The position numbers and the translations under genes were made by a program. Below are positions 32,960 to 44,792 of a stretch of 64,000 nucleotides of DNA, piece after piece. The DNA is from Sternotherus odoratus (lineage: Eukaryota; Chordata; Testudines; Kinosternidae), in contig JAVMKO010000006.1 of NCBI GenBank assembly GCA_032164245.1, forward strand, positions 8,571,001 to 8,635,000, in the 5' to 3' direction. The notes under the pieces are model-generated. The model saw nothing but the letters and a program-made list of their open reading frames with translations, did not search any database and had not been told where the DNA came from. Numbering within the stretch: position 1 is the first letter of the stretch; each line of letters begins with the position of its first letter.

Positions 32960-33243
32960 TACCCGGATCGGTGGGTCGTGATCGATCTATTGGGGATCAA
33001 CTTATCACGTCTAGTGTAGATGCGATTAATCGATCCCTGAGCGCTCTCCCTGTCGACTCCTGTACTACACCTCTTCGAGAGGCGGAAGCGAAGTTGACGG
33101 GGGAGTGGCAGCATTCGACTTACCGCCATGTGGAAGGCAAGTGAAATCGACCTAAGACACGCCGACTTCAGCTACGCTATTCCCGTAGCTGAAGTTGCCT
33201 ATCTTAGGTTGACTCTCCCCCCACCCCAAGTGTAGACCAGGCC
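32960..33243. repeat. Harbinger-type MITE with internal palindrome
   Basis: Contains ATCGATCTATTGGGGATC and GCGATTAATCGATCCC, and ends AGTGTAGACCAGGCCTG. The arms 33148-33179 and 33183-33214 are inverted copies around the core TTCAGCTACG/CGTAGCTGAA. The left terminus is not visible. I place it with turtle Harbinger-type MITEs by memory. Confidence 0.6.
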
Positions 33244-33899
33244 TGAGTCTCTGCATGAAGTCACACGTATGATACAGTGCTGTTTTCTCTGGCTAAGTTA
33301 CCATGTTAATTAAGTCCTTCTCATCCTGATGCTATCGCTGCATAGACCCAGAATGAAATCTCCTTTGATTATGTACATGTTGGAACACGAGGTGCTTCGG
33401 TTAGCAACGTATGTGCTGTCTAGGGGGCTGCAGATCCGCTGAATGCAGTGGTGCAATGAGTTGCAAGCCAGAGCCTGTCTGTTGTTATTCCCCCGCATTG
33501 TAGAAATGTGTGTTTAAAAATGATCTGCAACCTTTGTCACACTTAGAAGCTGGTTATAGCATCTAATACCCAGAGACCAGAATTTGTGAATATGAAATTG
33601 GCCCGAGCCAGTGTCATTCTCGTAGCTCGTCTTCCCAAACCCTGCTCTTGATGTTAATACCCTCCGATTTGTTGGATTTAAGTTTCAAAGCCTGAGAGAC
33701 GAACACTGGATGTTACTCCATTGCCGCTTTGTATTGTGATGCTGTCAGATCTTGCAAGCTTGGCTGGGGCACTTGGATGGGCGAGTTTGGCAGAAAATGG
33801 TCCTGGTGGTTCAGTAGGTGGCACTCAGTCCCCGGGATCGGCACTGGACAAATATCAGTATGATGGACAGGGGCATGGTCCTGCCGGAGCTGCCAGTGT
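33244..33899. other. No gene recognised
   Basis: No repeat, long frame or RNA gene seen. Confidence 0.4.
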
Positions 33900-34140
33900 T
33901 GCCCTGGCCAGCAGTGAGTATTTAAGATCCCATGGTCCTTCTTTTAAGACCCAACTTTATCTCCCAGGACCTTTCTACATGGGAGCATGAAAAACCTGCC
34001 CTAGCTAATTTCTTTGTGCTGTTGTTCCTCATCTCTCTCCCACCCTCTGTGTCTCGTCGCAGGTTAGCGTATGAGTTTGTCAGGGCAGAGACTGTGGGTT
34101 TGTACAGTGCCTAGCACAATACGGCCCCAATCCAAGTCAG
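33900..34140 (+). repeat. L2-like LINE 3' end
   Basis: AAGACCCAACTTTATCTCCC leads to CAGGGCAGAGACTGTGGG and TTTGTACAGTGCCTAGCACA, the L2 3' signature. Confidence 0.6.
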
Positions 34141-34784
34141 ATTCTCTTGCTTCTGCAGCAGAACCAAAATTCCTTTCCTCACAATACACGGGGAAGGGTT
34201 GGTCACACTACAGTTGTCACAGGCACACTGGAGGGTGAGCAGGGGCACCTGAAGAGCTCCTGGAGATGGCTGGAAAAACTTGGAGAACTCCTGGAGATGG
34301 CTGGAAACCAGAATTCAATTCATATCTCTGGCAGTGAAAGTCCAGAAGCTACTGTGCCTCCTGGATTCATCCGTGCACGCAATGAAGTGTGAGCTGACCA
34401 GGCGAAGAGCAGCATGCTCTCTGGATGTAAGCTTGTTAAAGGGATTTATTCACCAGATGGATGAACCGTCCATGGCAGCTCTAATTTTTCATTAATACGC
34501 CATTAGCCTCGTTTGTGTCCCACATCTACCTCCTCAGATCCTGTCCCCCTCCAACCCCAGGTGACTATCCTGTTCCTAATTCCCCCTTGCTACTGCAATT
34601 CACTGTCATGACCCCTGACCTCATCAAAGAGAAATAAATGGCAAAAGTATAGACCCCTCTATCAATTTCTTAGCTATTGCTTGTAAACTGCAAAGCACAT
34701 GTGCTCACATGCAAAGCTGAATCTACATGATCATTGAGAGGAAGGTTGGACATTTGTACCTGATGTACGATAAACAATATTTTC
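34141..34784. other. No gene recognised
   Basis: 34250-34320 holds a local duplication: CTCCTGGAGATGGCTGGAAA occurs twice, about 37 bp apart. Otherwise unrecognised. Confidence 0.45.
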
Positions 34785-35160
34785 ATCTAAGGACCTCAGA
34801 GTGCTTCACAAACATTATTTAGCATCACAGTCGTCCCCGGAGACCTGTTGTGCTAGGGGCTGTTTGCATTCACAATGAGAGACAATTCCTGTCTTGAAGT
34901 GTGTGCAATCGAAATCAAGGAGTCGAAGAATGGGAGAAAGGATGTATTATCCCCATCTTACTGCAATGGAACAGAAACACAGAGAGAATACTTGATCTTA
35001 CAACCTTCAGCTCACAGGAAGTGTTGCCATTGATTTCTATGGAAGCAGGAGCCAGCATAAGTGACTTGCCCAGTGACACACAGGAAGTCTGTGGCAGGAC
35101 CAGGAATTTGAACCTGGGTCTCCTGAGTTTCATTCCAGTACCTTAATCACAAGATCATCC
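34785..35160 (-). repeat. MIR SINE, minus strand, expanded by insertions
   Basis: Reverse MIR order: GACCTCAGAGTGCTTCACAA, TTATCCCCATCTTACTGC, GTGACTTGCCCAGTGACACA and GAACCTGGGTCTCCTGAG. Between them 34850-34910 and 35000-35050 hold extra sequence, so the copy is disrupted. Confidence 0.65.
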
Positions 35161-35284
35161 TTCTTCTCATGCCTTACAATAGAGATTCAATAGCAGTCAC
35201 TGAAATCTTACCTCTCCATTTTGGAATGACCAGCCTACAGCAGGAATTACTATCAGTCCCTACAGAAAAGGGGTATTTTTGCAC

Positions 35285-35710
35285 CATAGGAGCTGACTTC
35301 CCCTCTTTCCCATGGGTGCCCAACCTGCCCCCTGGCCCCGTCCCCACTCCACCCCTGCCCTGCCTCTTCCCACCCCCATTCCAATCCCTTCCCCATAGTC
35401 CCCGCCCCAACTCTGCCCCTTCCCTGCTGCTATTCCAACTTCTTCCCCAAATCCCCACCCCAGCCCTGCCTCTTCCCCACCTCCTCCCTGCCCCCGCCCC
35501 AAGGAGCATGCTAATGCTGTCAAACAGCTGTTTGGAGGTGGCTGGGCGGGAAGCGCTGGGAGGTAGGCGGAGGAGCAGGGATGCGGCACGCCCAGGGGGA
35601 GGAGGAGGTAGAACGGTGTGTGTGTGAAAGGAGTCTCTGTACCCAGTAATTTTTCCATGGGGGTGCTTCAGCCCCAGAGCACCCACAGAGTCTGTGCCTA
35701 TGGGTGCAAC
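35285..35710. repeat. MITE-like element, CCATAGG ends
   Basis: Left end CCATAGGAGCTGACTTCCCC; right end GAGTCTGTGCCTATGG, so the outer 7 bases are inverted repeats. The inside is C-rich (CCCCTTCCCTGCTGC) then a GGAGGTGGCTGGGCGGGAAG part. Similar elements with CATAGG ends are common in turtles. Frames through it, up to 170 codons, are composition effects. Confidence 0.5.
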
Positions 35711-35754
35711 GATACATTCTGTTACTCCAGGTCTAGGTAAGTATTACAGCCACT

Positions 35755-35905
35755 GAACATTTATTGATCAATAAACCAAGGAGCAGAGAAGCTAATTGAC
35801 TTTCCCACAGTAATCCTGTGATTCTGGGGAAAGCCAGGAGTAAAACTCAGGAGTCCTGGCTCCCATTTCCATGCCCTGTCCCAGTAGGGATACTTCCTCT
35901 TCTTT
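35755..35905 (-). repeat. MIR-like SINE, minus strand
   Basis: AACCAAGGAGCAGAGAAGC, TTGACTTTCCCACAGTAATC and ACTCAGGAGTCCTGGCTCCC follow the reverse MIR order. Confidence 0.6.
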
Positions 35906-36029
35906 AAATGAGGGTATTTTACAGAACTGTCAATAGCCAAAACAATCCTCCATTTTTCACCATAGCTGGTCCACTGTGCTGCACAGTGACACCAGTGATT
36001 GGGCAAAACATCTGCTCGTTCCCAGTTCT

Positions 36030-36255
36030 CTTCCGATGCTATGGGAATAGTTCATAGGTGTGGATAAGCTATCCAAAGCAATTGGACCTAGAAGTTAGGC
36101 TAGGACTCTGTCTCCTAAGGGAAGTGGTAAAAACCCATTGCCTTGGGACTTAACATTGGGGTGGATAGAGCACTAGAAAATATAGAATCGGAAAGAATTC
36201 TACATTGGCAGGAGATATGGATTAGGTGGCATAATTTTCTATCTCCTCTGGACAG
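36030..36255 (+). repeat. Old CR1 3' end
   Basis: GGATAGAGCACTAGAAAATA, TCTACATTGGCAGGAGATAT and TTTTCTATCTCCTCTGG match the CR1 3' region in plus orientation. Confidence 0.5.
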
Positions 36256-38089
36256 AAATGCAGTATTTTTTTGCTTTTCCCTTGCAAGCGAAATCAAGAA
36301 GTGAAGAGCAAGGTGCATGAAAATGCTCATTTAAAAAAATTAACTGCATTTCTTAGAACTTCAGGAAGGTTTGGCAAAGGCTTAAATCGTTCATCTGATT
36401 GGGTTCTCTCATTGTTATGCAAAACCTGGAAGCGCAGACTTTTAAAGGGCATTTCTGGTAGGAAAAAATGTTAGCATTTTCACGGCCAGGACAGGTAGAT
36501 TATACAAAATAGCACCTGCCTGCACTGTTGGGGGAAACTGCTTGAGCTCATCTGTAGCATCTATCAAACTAAAGCCAATCCCCTCCCCCTGTGTCATTAT
36601 CTTAAATGTTTCCTGTCAGTACATTTTGTTCCTCATTTCTCTTGCTGCATACTGAAGTGGGAGATTTTTATAATGATTCACAGTGTTCTACTGAGTGGCT
36701 TGAAGCAGCAACCTGGGAATCTGCTAAGTAGTCATGCAGCCCAGAATGTTTTGTACACTATTCGAATTGCAGCCCCATAATTAAAAGACACGCTTCAAAT
36801 AATGATAGAGGGGTGTGGGTGGGTGGGTGCAGGGAGAACGGGGTTTCCAGTGGAGAGAAAGCACAGTGGGAAAGGAGGAGAGTTGGAGTTAAATATCAAA
36901 AGGCACAACAAGCCGATTTGAGCAAATAGTATCAAACAATGAGCCCCGATGCAATTACTTTAAAATGCTAGATGTTCTGGTATCACCAAGGGAACTTTCT
37001 GTCTGATTCAAAATAATTACTGCTGGCATTAAATCTGTTTGGAATTACTCCACACAATTCATCTCCTATTTCACACTGCTACCATGTGCCTAGCTTGATG
37101 AGTGGAAAAAGGCTCTTTCGTTCTGATAAATTGTGCTTTGTAAATATTTAGAGATGAATGTTCTGGATCACTGTGTGATTTCTCCCCCTCCCTCCGATGG
37201 AGCCTCTGAGGGACCAGATTAATCCCTGGGATAACTCAGTTGATGTCAGTGGGGTTACACGATTGGACGACTTTGACCCAAGATGGCGTCCTGGGGGTAT
37301 AACTTCTACTGCAGAGTAAGTAGGGGGTGGAAACTATGTGTCCTACGAATCTTGCTCAGCTGAAACAGAGCAGTATGAAAAATGCTTCCTGAATCCCAAG
37401 TAATGCCACACACTGAGTCAGGTATTCTGATGTTGGGCTAATGCTGTACAAGCTTTCTGCCACTTTGGGTCTCTAGTCAGATGGATTTTCAGATGGCTTT
37501 AATCTTGGAAGTAACAGGGAGTATGACATATTGTGGAGTTTACATAAAGACCTATTTCTGCCTTATTCAAGGAATCCTTTATAAACACAGTCCCTGTTCT
37601 ATGCTGTACATATTCAGGATTTCCCTTTCTGTGCTATTAAGGGTGTTTGCATGCCAATGGAATCTTTCTTTCTCAAGAGTTCACCTGTTCTCACAGCTTT
37701 CCTCCCCACCTGACACCATAATCCTGTGAGTTGGGACACCTTAAACATCTCCATTGTGGTTGTTCAAACTCCTCTTAGCTGATGAATGGGGTTCTCTAAA
37801 TGGGGGGAGCTTCACCCAACTCACCAAGGGTAGACTGCTCAAAGCACCTCGTCTTTACTGTTTTATTATTTCTGTTGCAGTAATCCTGTAGGCCCTGAAA
37901 CATGGCACTGGATGCTGTACAGATATATAAAGGGAAAAAATTCTTATCAGTAAATTTATATTCTATAATATAAAATTATATTATAAGGCATCATGACAGG
38001 TGGATGCAATAAACAGAAGTGAGAGAGGGTGGTGAAGCAACAATATTAATGTGTTTCTGGATAGATGAGCTATGTGCCCCGATTTCTTT
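36256..38089. other. Unrecognised; possible conserved non-coding DNA
   Basis: No gene or repeat recognised. 36880-37150 is AT-rich with few CpG and intact-looking words (AAAATAATTACTGCTGGCAT, TAAATCTGTTTGGAATTAC). 37910-37990 has AT-rich inverted words. No frame exceeds 82 codons. Confidence 0.35.
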
Positions 38090-38760
38090 CTTCTTTATCA
38101 CCTATTTTACCAGCCTCCGTGTTCTCTAAAATCTCAACTTTGGTATCTCCTTTGACGCCTCTGTCCTTCTCCCTTCTGGCTCATACTGCCAATTCCTCCT
38201 CCTCAAACATCTCCAAAATCCTACTTCTTGACTGCTATCTTTAACCTAAGCTTCCGCAACCTTCTGCCCTCTGGACTGCCAGAGTCCCTGCCTCCTCCCA
38301 CACCTTCCTCCTTCAGTTTATCCCATAGTTTGAACAAGAAAAAAATGGTGGCACTCTTCTAAGCTCCACCAACAAATTAAGCTCCACCCACTGTAATGCC
38401 AAACTGTGGCACCATTCACAGTGTTCAAATTACAATCACATGAGCTTTGTCGGGCTCCTCAGTGGGGTTCAGATACACCTTTGGGCAGGGCTGGAGTAGG
38501 AATAGGCACATGATTAGGACAGCAGATCCCGGAGTCATGTGATGATGTCACAACCTCAGCTTTCATTTTCAAAAATGTTTCTGACCCTCACAGTTGCAAA
38601 GAAACCCTTGAATGTGTAACCTTCCTTCCTCTCACACTTTGTCTGCCTCATCTGTTTAGATTGCAAGTTTTTAGGGGCAGGGACTGTCTCTTATTATGTG
38701 TTTGTGCAGCTCCTAGCACGATGGGGGGCCTGATTTTGGTTGCAGTCCCTGCATTGACAA
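38090..38760 (+). repeat. L2-like LINE, RT end and 3' end
   Basis: 38140-38230 reads CTCAACTTTGGTATCTCCTT, TGACGCCTCTGTCCTTCTC and CTCATACTGCC, which matches the nucleotide pattern of the L2/L3 region coding for NLG-x-x-FD. 38640-38760 has TAGATTGCAAGTTTTTAGGG, GGGACTGTCTCTTATTATG and TGTGCAGCTCCTAGCACG, the L2 3' end. The middle (38350-38640) is not recognised and may be an insertion. Confidence 0.6.
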
Positions 38761-39559
38761 CTTTGTTGTGCAGCTTTCATGGCAGTTTCGGCATCACATA
38801 GAATTAAAGAAAAAAATATTTTAGCTACAGGGCAAAGAGATTTGTGCATGAAAAGAGTCAGTGGTTTTCAAAAGTGGCTTCATTTATTTATTTCACTGGC
38901 TGAGGGTCCTGACAAGATGCGGGAGGGGAGAGTGATTTTTAACGATTGATCGAATGGACATCTCCATAAATGTCATCACTGATCATATGATCAGAGCTGC
39001 TTTGGCTTGACAGCAGCGTGGTGGCCCCGTAGGTTATCCTCACTGCAGTGGGGAAAATGGGAGTGTTTCCAATGCCCATGCACTCTCCCAGTCTGGTCTT
39101 GTCAAGCCGTTTATGAACACAACCCACTGCTACATGGCATTATCTTGCGTTTTGTAAGATAAAGAGCATTGTGGATGGGCCAGATGCCAAGCCGTGTAGT
39201 AGAAACCAGACAAAAAGCTGCTCAATGTTTCTAAGAACTGGTTTTAAAGTTGTAAATGAATTCCGTGCACCTGAAAGAAACCAGATGGACTTTCCTGGGA
39301 AACGGAAGCCTCAATTTAGCCAAAGCCCAGGCAGTGGGAGTACCAGCAACGGTCTCCTCCCCTGAGCAGGAGCAGTCACCTCTACGGATGAGAAGGTGAG
39401 TCTCCATGTTCGCTGCTTCCTTGGGCCCTCTCCTGAGAATGCCCCAAGAGTGCCAGTGAGTGTTAAATAGTGACGGTGATGGGCTGATGATTGCCTTATT
39501 CATGTTGCATAGTATCTTACTCCATGAAAATTCTTCTTGATGTCAATGAGACTATTTGA
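38761..39559. other. No gene recognised
   Basis: No repeat or exon recognised. Confidence 0.4.
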
Positions 39560-40187
39560 AGAAGTGCCCTTGTTGCCAAGAAGGCTGATGGCATGTTGGG
39601 TTGTATAAGTAGGGGCATTTCCAGCAGATCGAGGGACGTGATCATTCCCCTCTATTCAGCATTGGTGAGGCCTCATCTGGAGTACTGTGTCCAGATTTGG
39701 GCCCAATACTACAAGAAGGATGTGGAAAAATTGGAGAAAGTCCAGAGGAGGGCAACAAAAATGATTAGGGGGCTGGAGCACATGACTTATGAGGAGATGC
39801 TGAGGGAACTGGGATTGTTTAGTCTACAGAAGAGAAGACTGAGGGGGGATTTGATAGCTGATTTCAGCTACCTGAAAGGGGGTTCCAAAGAGGATGGATC
39901 TAGACTGTTCTCAGTGGTAGCAGATGACAGAACAAGGAGCAATGGTCTCAAGTTGCAGAGGGGGAGGATTAGGTTGGATATTAGGAAAAACTTTTTCACT
40001 AGGAGAGTGGTGAAGCATTGGAATGGGTTACCTAGGGAGGTGGTGGAATCTCCTTCTTTAGAGGTTTTTAAGGTCAGGTTTGACAAAGCCCTGGCTGGGA
40101 TGACTTAGTTGGAGATTGGTCCTGCTTTGAGCAGAGGACTAGATGACCTCCTGGGGTCCCTTACAACCCTGATTTCTATGATTCTAA
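39560..40187 (+). mobile_element. CR1 LINE 3' end, well preserved
   Basis: 5' truncated at about 39560 (GAAGTGCCCTTGTTGCCAAG). It holds the end of ORF2, the stop at 40106-40108 and the short 3' UTR (GGTCCTGCTTTGAGCAGAGG), ending CTATGATTCTAA. It appears the least decayed CR1 copy here. Confidence 0.9.
39593..40108 (+). CDS. CR1 ORF2 C-terminal fragment, no stop inside
   Basis: 172 codons read without a stop through [20 protein letters not shown], the conserved [13 protein letters not shown] helix, [15 protein letters not shown] and [20 protein letters not shown] to the natural stop. This C-terminal region follows the polymerase palm; the catalytic part is missing, so no enzyme activity is expected. 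The reading frame being intact suggests a younger insertion than the other CR1 copies. Confidence 0.8.
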   Translation: MLGCISRGISSRSRDVIIPLYSALVRPHLEYCVQIWAQYYKKDVEKLEKVQRRATKMIRGLEHMTYEEMLRELGLFSLQKRRLRGDLIADFSYLKGGSKEDGSRLFSVVADDRTRSNGLKLQRGRIRLDIRKNFFTRRVVKHWNGLPREVVESPSLEVFKVRFDKALAGMT

Positions 40188-42192
40188 GTGCTACACAAAG
40201 TGAGTGAGGGTCTCAGTGGTGGGGTGCTGTGTCTTTTGCTCTTTGCAAATCAAAACTAATATGAAGAAACCAGAGGGGCACAGCTGGGTCCCAAATAACC
40301 ATGTGGGCTAAATATAAAAAATATACAGAAACATGGTTTCTGGTGGCTTCTAAAACACAGAACAGAGTGAGTGCCAACAGAGGGGGTCACACACTATTTA
40401 AAGGGATATTATCCTATTTCCAATCATATAATGTGAACTGAGCATAGACTATATAGGCCTCTGAGCATCCCTCCACGGGTAATGACTAGGTAGTTCTTGA
40501 CCTGGTGTGTACTTGAACAAGCAACCTGGAGCTGAAAGGCACCAGAGATGACTTGTGAGATGACACTAAGCGATCTATACTCTCCCCTTCCCCCACAAGA
40601 CACTTTGAAGTGAGTGGAATTCTTAGTCTCTGATAGAATGTCCTGTTATTAGACTTCCTTCCTACACAGGATATGCATCAGAAAGCTTGAGGTGACAATA
40701 ATAAAGGGCAATAGGCCAGAGTCCTCTTCAGTGAGGTACTGCAGTCTGTTCGGCTTATTTCTCTCTTTCTCTTTGTTCCAGGCAAATTAAAAAAGCGGAA
40801 GGAGCCCTTGCCTGTCTCACACTAGTGCAGACTTTCTGAGAGAACGCCAGTTTGATGTATTTGTTTTGCATTTGATTAAAAGACAAAAGCAAACAGTGGG
40901 TATTAGCGGATCCATTAGTTTATGATGAGGATACATTTTTTAGAATTCCCCAGTTGATTTTCTGAGTGAGCCAGTAAAACGAGCAAACCCTGCATTATTT
41001 ACAACTCTGAGTTTAAATGTAATGTTTGAATCAACAGAGCTTGTTTGCTTTCTAAAATTCAAACATGGTAAATACTAAGCTCATTTCTGGGAGACTGGGA
41101 TTCTTACACCGTCTGAGGATTTCCCCCAGCTCTCTCAAAAGGAGGTAACCGCTTGAGGGAAGGCTTTAAGGATTTGGCATAATCCTTCTTTGGAAAACCT
41201 TTATCTCTCCATATCTGTACACTTTTGTTAACACACACAAGGTGGACGAAACTGGGCAAGAGTTTAAAAACTAGATAACACACCAAAAAGGCATGGAGGT
41301 GGGTTTTTTTCTAAACAATCAGCTGAGTCATCAGCTCCATGTAGTTAATTATACAGGCTTGCAGCTCCCTAATTAAAGTAATTATTTACCTTAGAAAGTG
41401 GGGAGTCATGGCTTTTCACTCACTCTTCAATTAGCAGCGCTTTTGTTGCTGCTGCTTTTCACTATATTCTGGAGTTCAAAGAGAAGGTGGATAAAGTGAT
41501 CTACTCATTAAAGGTGAAGTCCCTGGGGGCTGCAGAAAACCCATTACCATGGTTCTGCTGCACAGGGAGCAAGGATGCCTTAGCTTGCTCTGCAGGCCTT
41601 TTTATGCTGGGTTTTTATGCCCCTTCACTTGGTACTGCACTTGGACACGGTGGTGACTTGCAGTTTCTAAAAAGCCAGAGAGGAAGGAAATGTGGTGGAT
41701 TTCTTCTGCAAGCCATGGGGCAGGGTTACAGCAGCTCGCAGAGGGGGGAGGATGTATGGTTGGGCAGGAGTGTGACTAGTGGCTTGCATATTGCATTGAT
41801 CTCCTGGTCCACAAAGACCTCTTCTTGCCCCTACATTCTGGCAAGAAAGGACTCAAAGTGGCTGTCGTCCTGCTGGTGCAGATCTATTTCTCATCTGGCT
41901 GAGGGCCCAGCCAGTTTACCCAAGCTGGGTGCTCCTCTCCAGAAGGAAATTCTAACCTAGCTTCGGGTTCAGGAAAAACTTCAAACTCACTAGCACATAA
42001 AGAGTCATATTGTGCCCTAAAATACCTTGATCGACTCCCTTGAGTTCAGCTGAGTTCCTTTGGGTTCAGACTGGTGTAATGAAGAGTAGAATTTAGCACT
42101 GGGAATATAAATATATATATATATTTTCCTTTTTGGTATCAGTGCAAAGCAAAAAATTTCCAAGCCTATTAGGAATGGTTTTTCAAAGGTGC
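40188..42192. other. Unrecognised; possible conserved non-coding DNA
   Basis: Frames here are short except 41487-41960 (plus, 157 codons), which shows no known domain and is within chance length. 40840-41080 and 41330-41480 are AT-rich, with repeated TTAATTA/TAATTA words (ATGTAGTTAATTATACAGG, CCCTAATTAAAGTAATTATT), and look less decayed. Confidence 0.35.
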
Positions 42193-42204
42193 AAAGGATA
42201 GGTA

Positions 42205-42400
42205 AAAACAGCAAGGAGTCCGGTGGCACCTTAAAGACTAACAGATTTATTTGGGAATAAAGATTTGTGGGTAAAAAAACCCCACTTCTTCAGATGCATT
42301 TACCCATGAAAGCTTATTTCCAAATAAATCTGTTAGTCTTTAAGGTGCCAGACTCCTTGTTTTCGTGAATGTAGATTAACACAGCCACTCCCGATACTTG
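42205..42400. mobile_element. Penelope-type element, hairpin form, 12-bp target duplication
   Basis: AAAGGATAGGTA flanks both sides exactly (42193-42204 and 42401-42412). The left arm (42208-42262, GGCACCTTAAAGACTAACAG) is an inverted copy of the right arm (42313-42360, CTGTTAGTCTTTAAGGTGCC) around a 50-bp loop. The right arm continues to the usual end (AGATTAACACAGCCACTCC). An inverted duplication of one end at the other fits the inverted terminal structures known for Penelope-like elements. No coding sequence. Confidence 0.75.
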
Positions 42401-42412
42401 AAAGGATAGGTA

Positions 42413-42601
42413 TGTACCTAACTCCCAGTGAGTTTTAATTGAGTGTCTCTTTGAAACAGCCCACCTTGCCCTTGAAAACCTTCCCTTCAAATCATCATGT
42501 TCCAACTGGGTCAAAAGTGTAGCTTAACTTCCCCCAAAAATGGAGGGTGAAATTATTGGCTGATAAACGTAACTGGATTGACATCATATTTAGATTAGAA
42601 T
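42413..42601. other. No gene recognised
   Basis: Short interval between two repeats. Confidence 0.3.
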
Positions 42602-42730
42602 ATCATAGAATCTCAGGGTTGGAAGGGACCTCAGGAGATCATCTAGTTCAACCCCTTGCTCAAAGCAGAACCAATCCCCAACTAAATCATCCCAGCCAGG
42701 GCTTTGTCAAACCTGACCTTAGTACCGCAG
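42602..42730 (-). repeat. CR1 3' end, minus strand
   Basis: Plus text: AATCTCAGGGTTGGAAGGGA, CTCAGGAGATCATCTAGTTC and GGGCTTTGTCAAACCTGACC, the reverse of the CR1 3' UTR, only about 130 bp long. Confidence 0.85.
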
Positions 42731-42759
42731 AAAATTCTGATTTAAAATCCAAGCCCTGT

Positions 42760-44286
42760 ACAAAACCAGCATAACCCATATTAAACTGATCCAAAATTGG
42801 CTCACTGATATATCTGAAAAAGTTACTATTAATGAGGGATCATCATCCTCTGATGGTATTTCTAGTTGGGTCTTGGGGGGGATCTGTTCATGATCCAGTA
42901 TCATTCGTTATCTTTATCAATGATCTGGAAAAAATATAAAATAGTTGCTCCTGTTAGAGTTTGCAGATAATACCAAAACTGATCAAATGATAGACAGGTC
43001 AATTCTCTGGATTGCTTGGTAAACCGGGCTCACTGGAACAGCATGTGTTTCAATGAAGCTAAATCCAGATCACAAAACTAAGAAGAAAGAATGGGCAGGT
43101 CACACTTACAGGATGGAGGACTGAATCCAGAAAGACATGATTCTGATAACAGCTTAAGGGTCCTGGTGAATAATCAACTAAACCTGATCTCCCAGTGCAA
43201 TTCAGTGGCAAGGAGGGCTAATGTGATCCCTGGATATAAAACCAGAGAAATATCAAGTAGGAGTGAGGCATATTCGGCATTAGAGAGACCAAGGCTGGAA
43301 TATTGTGCCTAGTTCTGTTGTCCACATTTCAAAAAGGAAGTTGACAGATTACAAAGGGTTCACAGGGGAGGTACGGCAGTGATTTGAGTTCTGGATAATC
43401 TGCCTTATGGCGAGAGATTTAAGAAGCTCGATCTTTTTAGTTTGACAAGAAGGTGAAGCAGTAACTTGAGCATTGTCCTATACGAGTGTGACAGGGTGTA
43501 CCTACCCCGCGCGGGCCCGCAGGAGTTAGCCAGGCACTGCAGGCTGAGGAAGCCATGTCTCTCCACCTCAGATGGGCATGCTGAGCCTGGAAGCAAGGTA
43601 TAAAAGGGAGAAGTCCCGCTCAGTCTGGGCAGGCTGCTGAAGGGGAAGGACTCGGATGGCAGGTTCTTCTCTCCCAGGAGCTGCTACGGGCCCTGACCAC
43701 AGAACCAAGGCGCGCCGAGCTGCAGACGGATTCCAAGCTGCCTGTGGAACCCAGAGAGAGGACCCCAGTGACCCAGGGGAGCCCGGGACCACCCCGGAGG
43801 AAGACAAAGTAGGAAGCAGTCAGGGGATTTGGACATTGCTCCAGTTGGAGAACTGGGAACAAGTCAGCTTGTTTTGGGAGGATCCCCACTGACTCAATGG
43901 TGAGCACCCTTGCCACTGCCAGGGCCATGGGCTGGGATTTGGAAGAGCGGGGAGGACCTGAGTCCCACTTCCCCGGGAGCCATACACCTCTAGGTGGTGC
44001 CCCCCAACCCCATAGGCCAATAGACCCCATGGAGGTGGGCAGCTTTACTGACTCTGGCCATTGGGCCCCACAGTCCCATGAGGAAGGGCAAGTTTATTGA
44101 CGCTGACAACTAGGCCTCATTACCACGCTTTATAGTCAGGGTCACCAGCTTAGGGCCTAACCGGCTGTGGTACAGTCTTTCCCTTTCTTTTGACACTACG
44201 TGGCCTGACACCCTGTAAGGGGGTGCACCTACCCCGTGACCATGAGGATAAGATTTCTGGTAGCAGAGGGCTTCTTAATCTAGCTG
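42760..44286 (+). repeat. Old CR1 LINE, split by a solo LTR
   Basis: 42760-43486 carries decayed RT words: TTCGTTATCTTTATCAATGA, GAGTTTGCAGATAATACC, AGGCTGGAATATTGTGCC and GTTGACAGATTACAAAGGG. The sequence resumes at 44242 as ATGAGGATAAGATTTCTGG and GAGGGCTTCTTAATCTAGC. The joined text is a plausible CR1 of an older subfamily. Many stops and gaps. Confidence 0.75.
43487..44241 (+). repeat. Solo LTR (family C) inside CR1
   Basis: 755 bp, opening TGTGACAGGGTGTACCTACC and closing GCACCTACCCCGTGACC (last base mutated from the usual CA). TATA box at 43599-43605 (GGTATAAAAGGG). Flanks ACGAG (43482-43486) and ATGAG (44242-44246) agree at 4 of 5 bases. It has no clear AATAAA signal. Frames inside (up to 136 codons) are not gag-, pol- or env-like. 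Confidence 0.7.
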
Positions 44287-44792
44287 GTCCACTTTAAAGT
44301 CAGAAGAGACCATCATGATCACCTAGTCTGACCTCTTGCACATTGCAGGCCACAGAACCTGACCCGCCCACTCCTGGAATAGACCCACAAACGCTAGCTG
44401 AGTTACTGAAGTCTTTGAATCATAGTTTAAAGACTTCAGATTACAGAGCATCCACCATTTACACTAGTTTAAACTCGCAAGTGATCCATACCCCAGGGTG
44501 CAGAGGAAGGCCAAAAAACAACAACCCCCCACCAGCGTCTCTGCCAATCTGAACAGGAGTGAAATTACTTCCTGATCCCAGATATGATGATCAGTTAGAT
44601 CCTGAGCATGTGGGCAAGACCCACCAGCCAGACACCTGGGAAAGAATTTCTGGAGTAACTCAGAGTCTTCTCCAGTTGATGTCCCATCACCAGCCATTGG
44701 AGATATTTGCTGCTAGAGTCACAGATCAGCTATATGCCGTTGTAGGCAGTCCCATGATACCATCCCCTACTCCATAAACTTATTAAGTTCAG

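Noticed and set aside
35174..35686. 170-codon minus-strand frame rich in Gly and Arg
   Set aside because: It is the reverse of a C-rich MITE-like element.
41487..41960. 157-codon plus-strand frame
   Set aside because: No recognisable domain, and several frames of this length are expected by chance in 64 kb.
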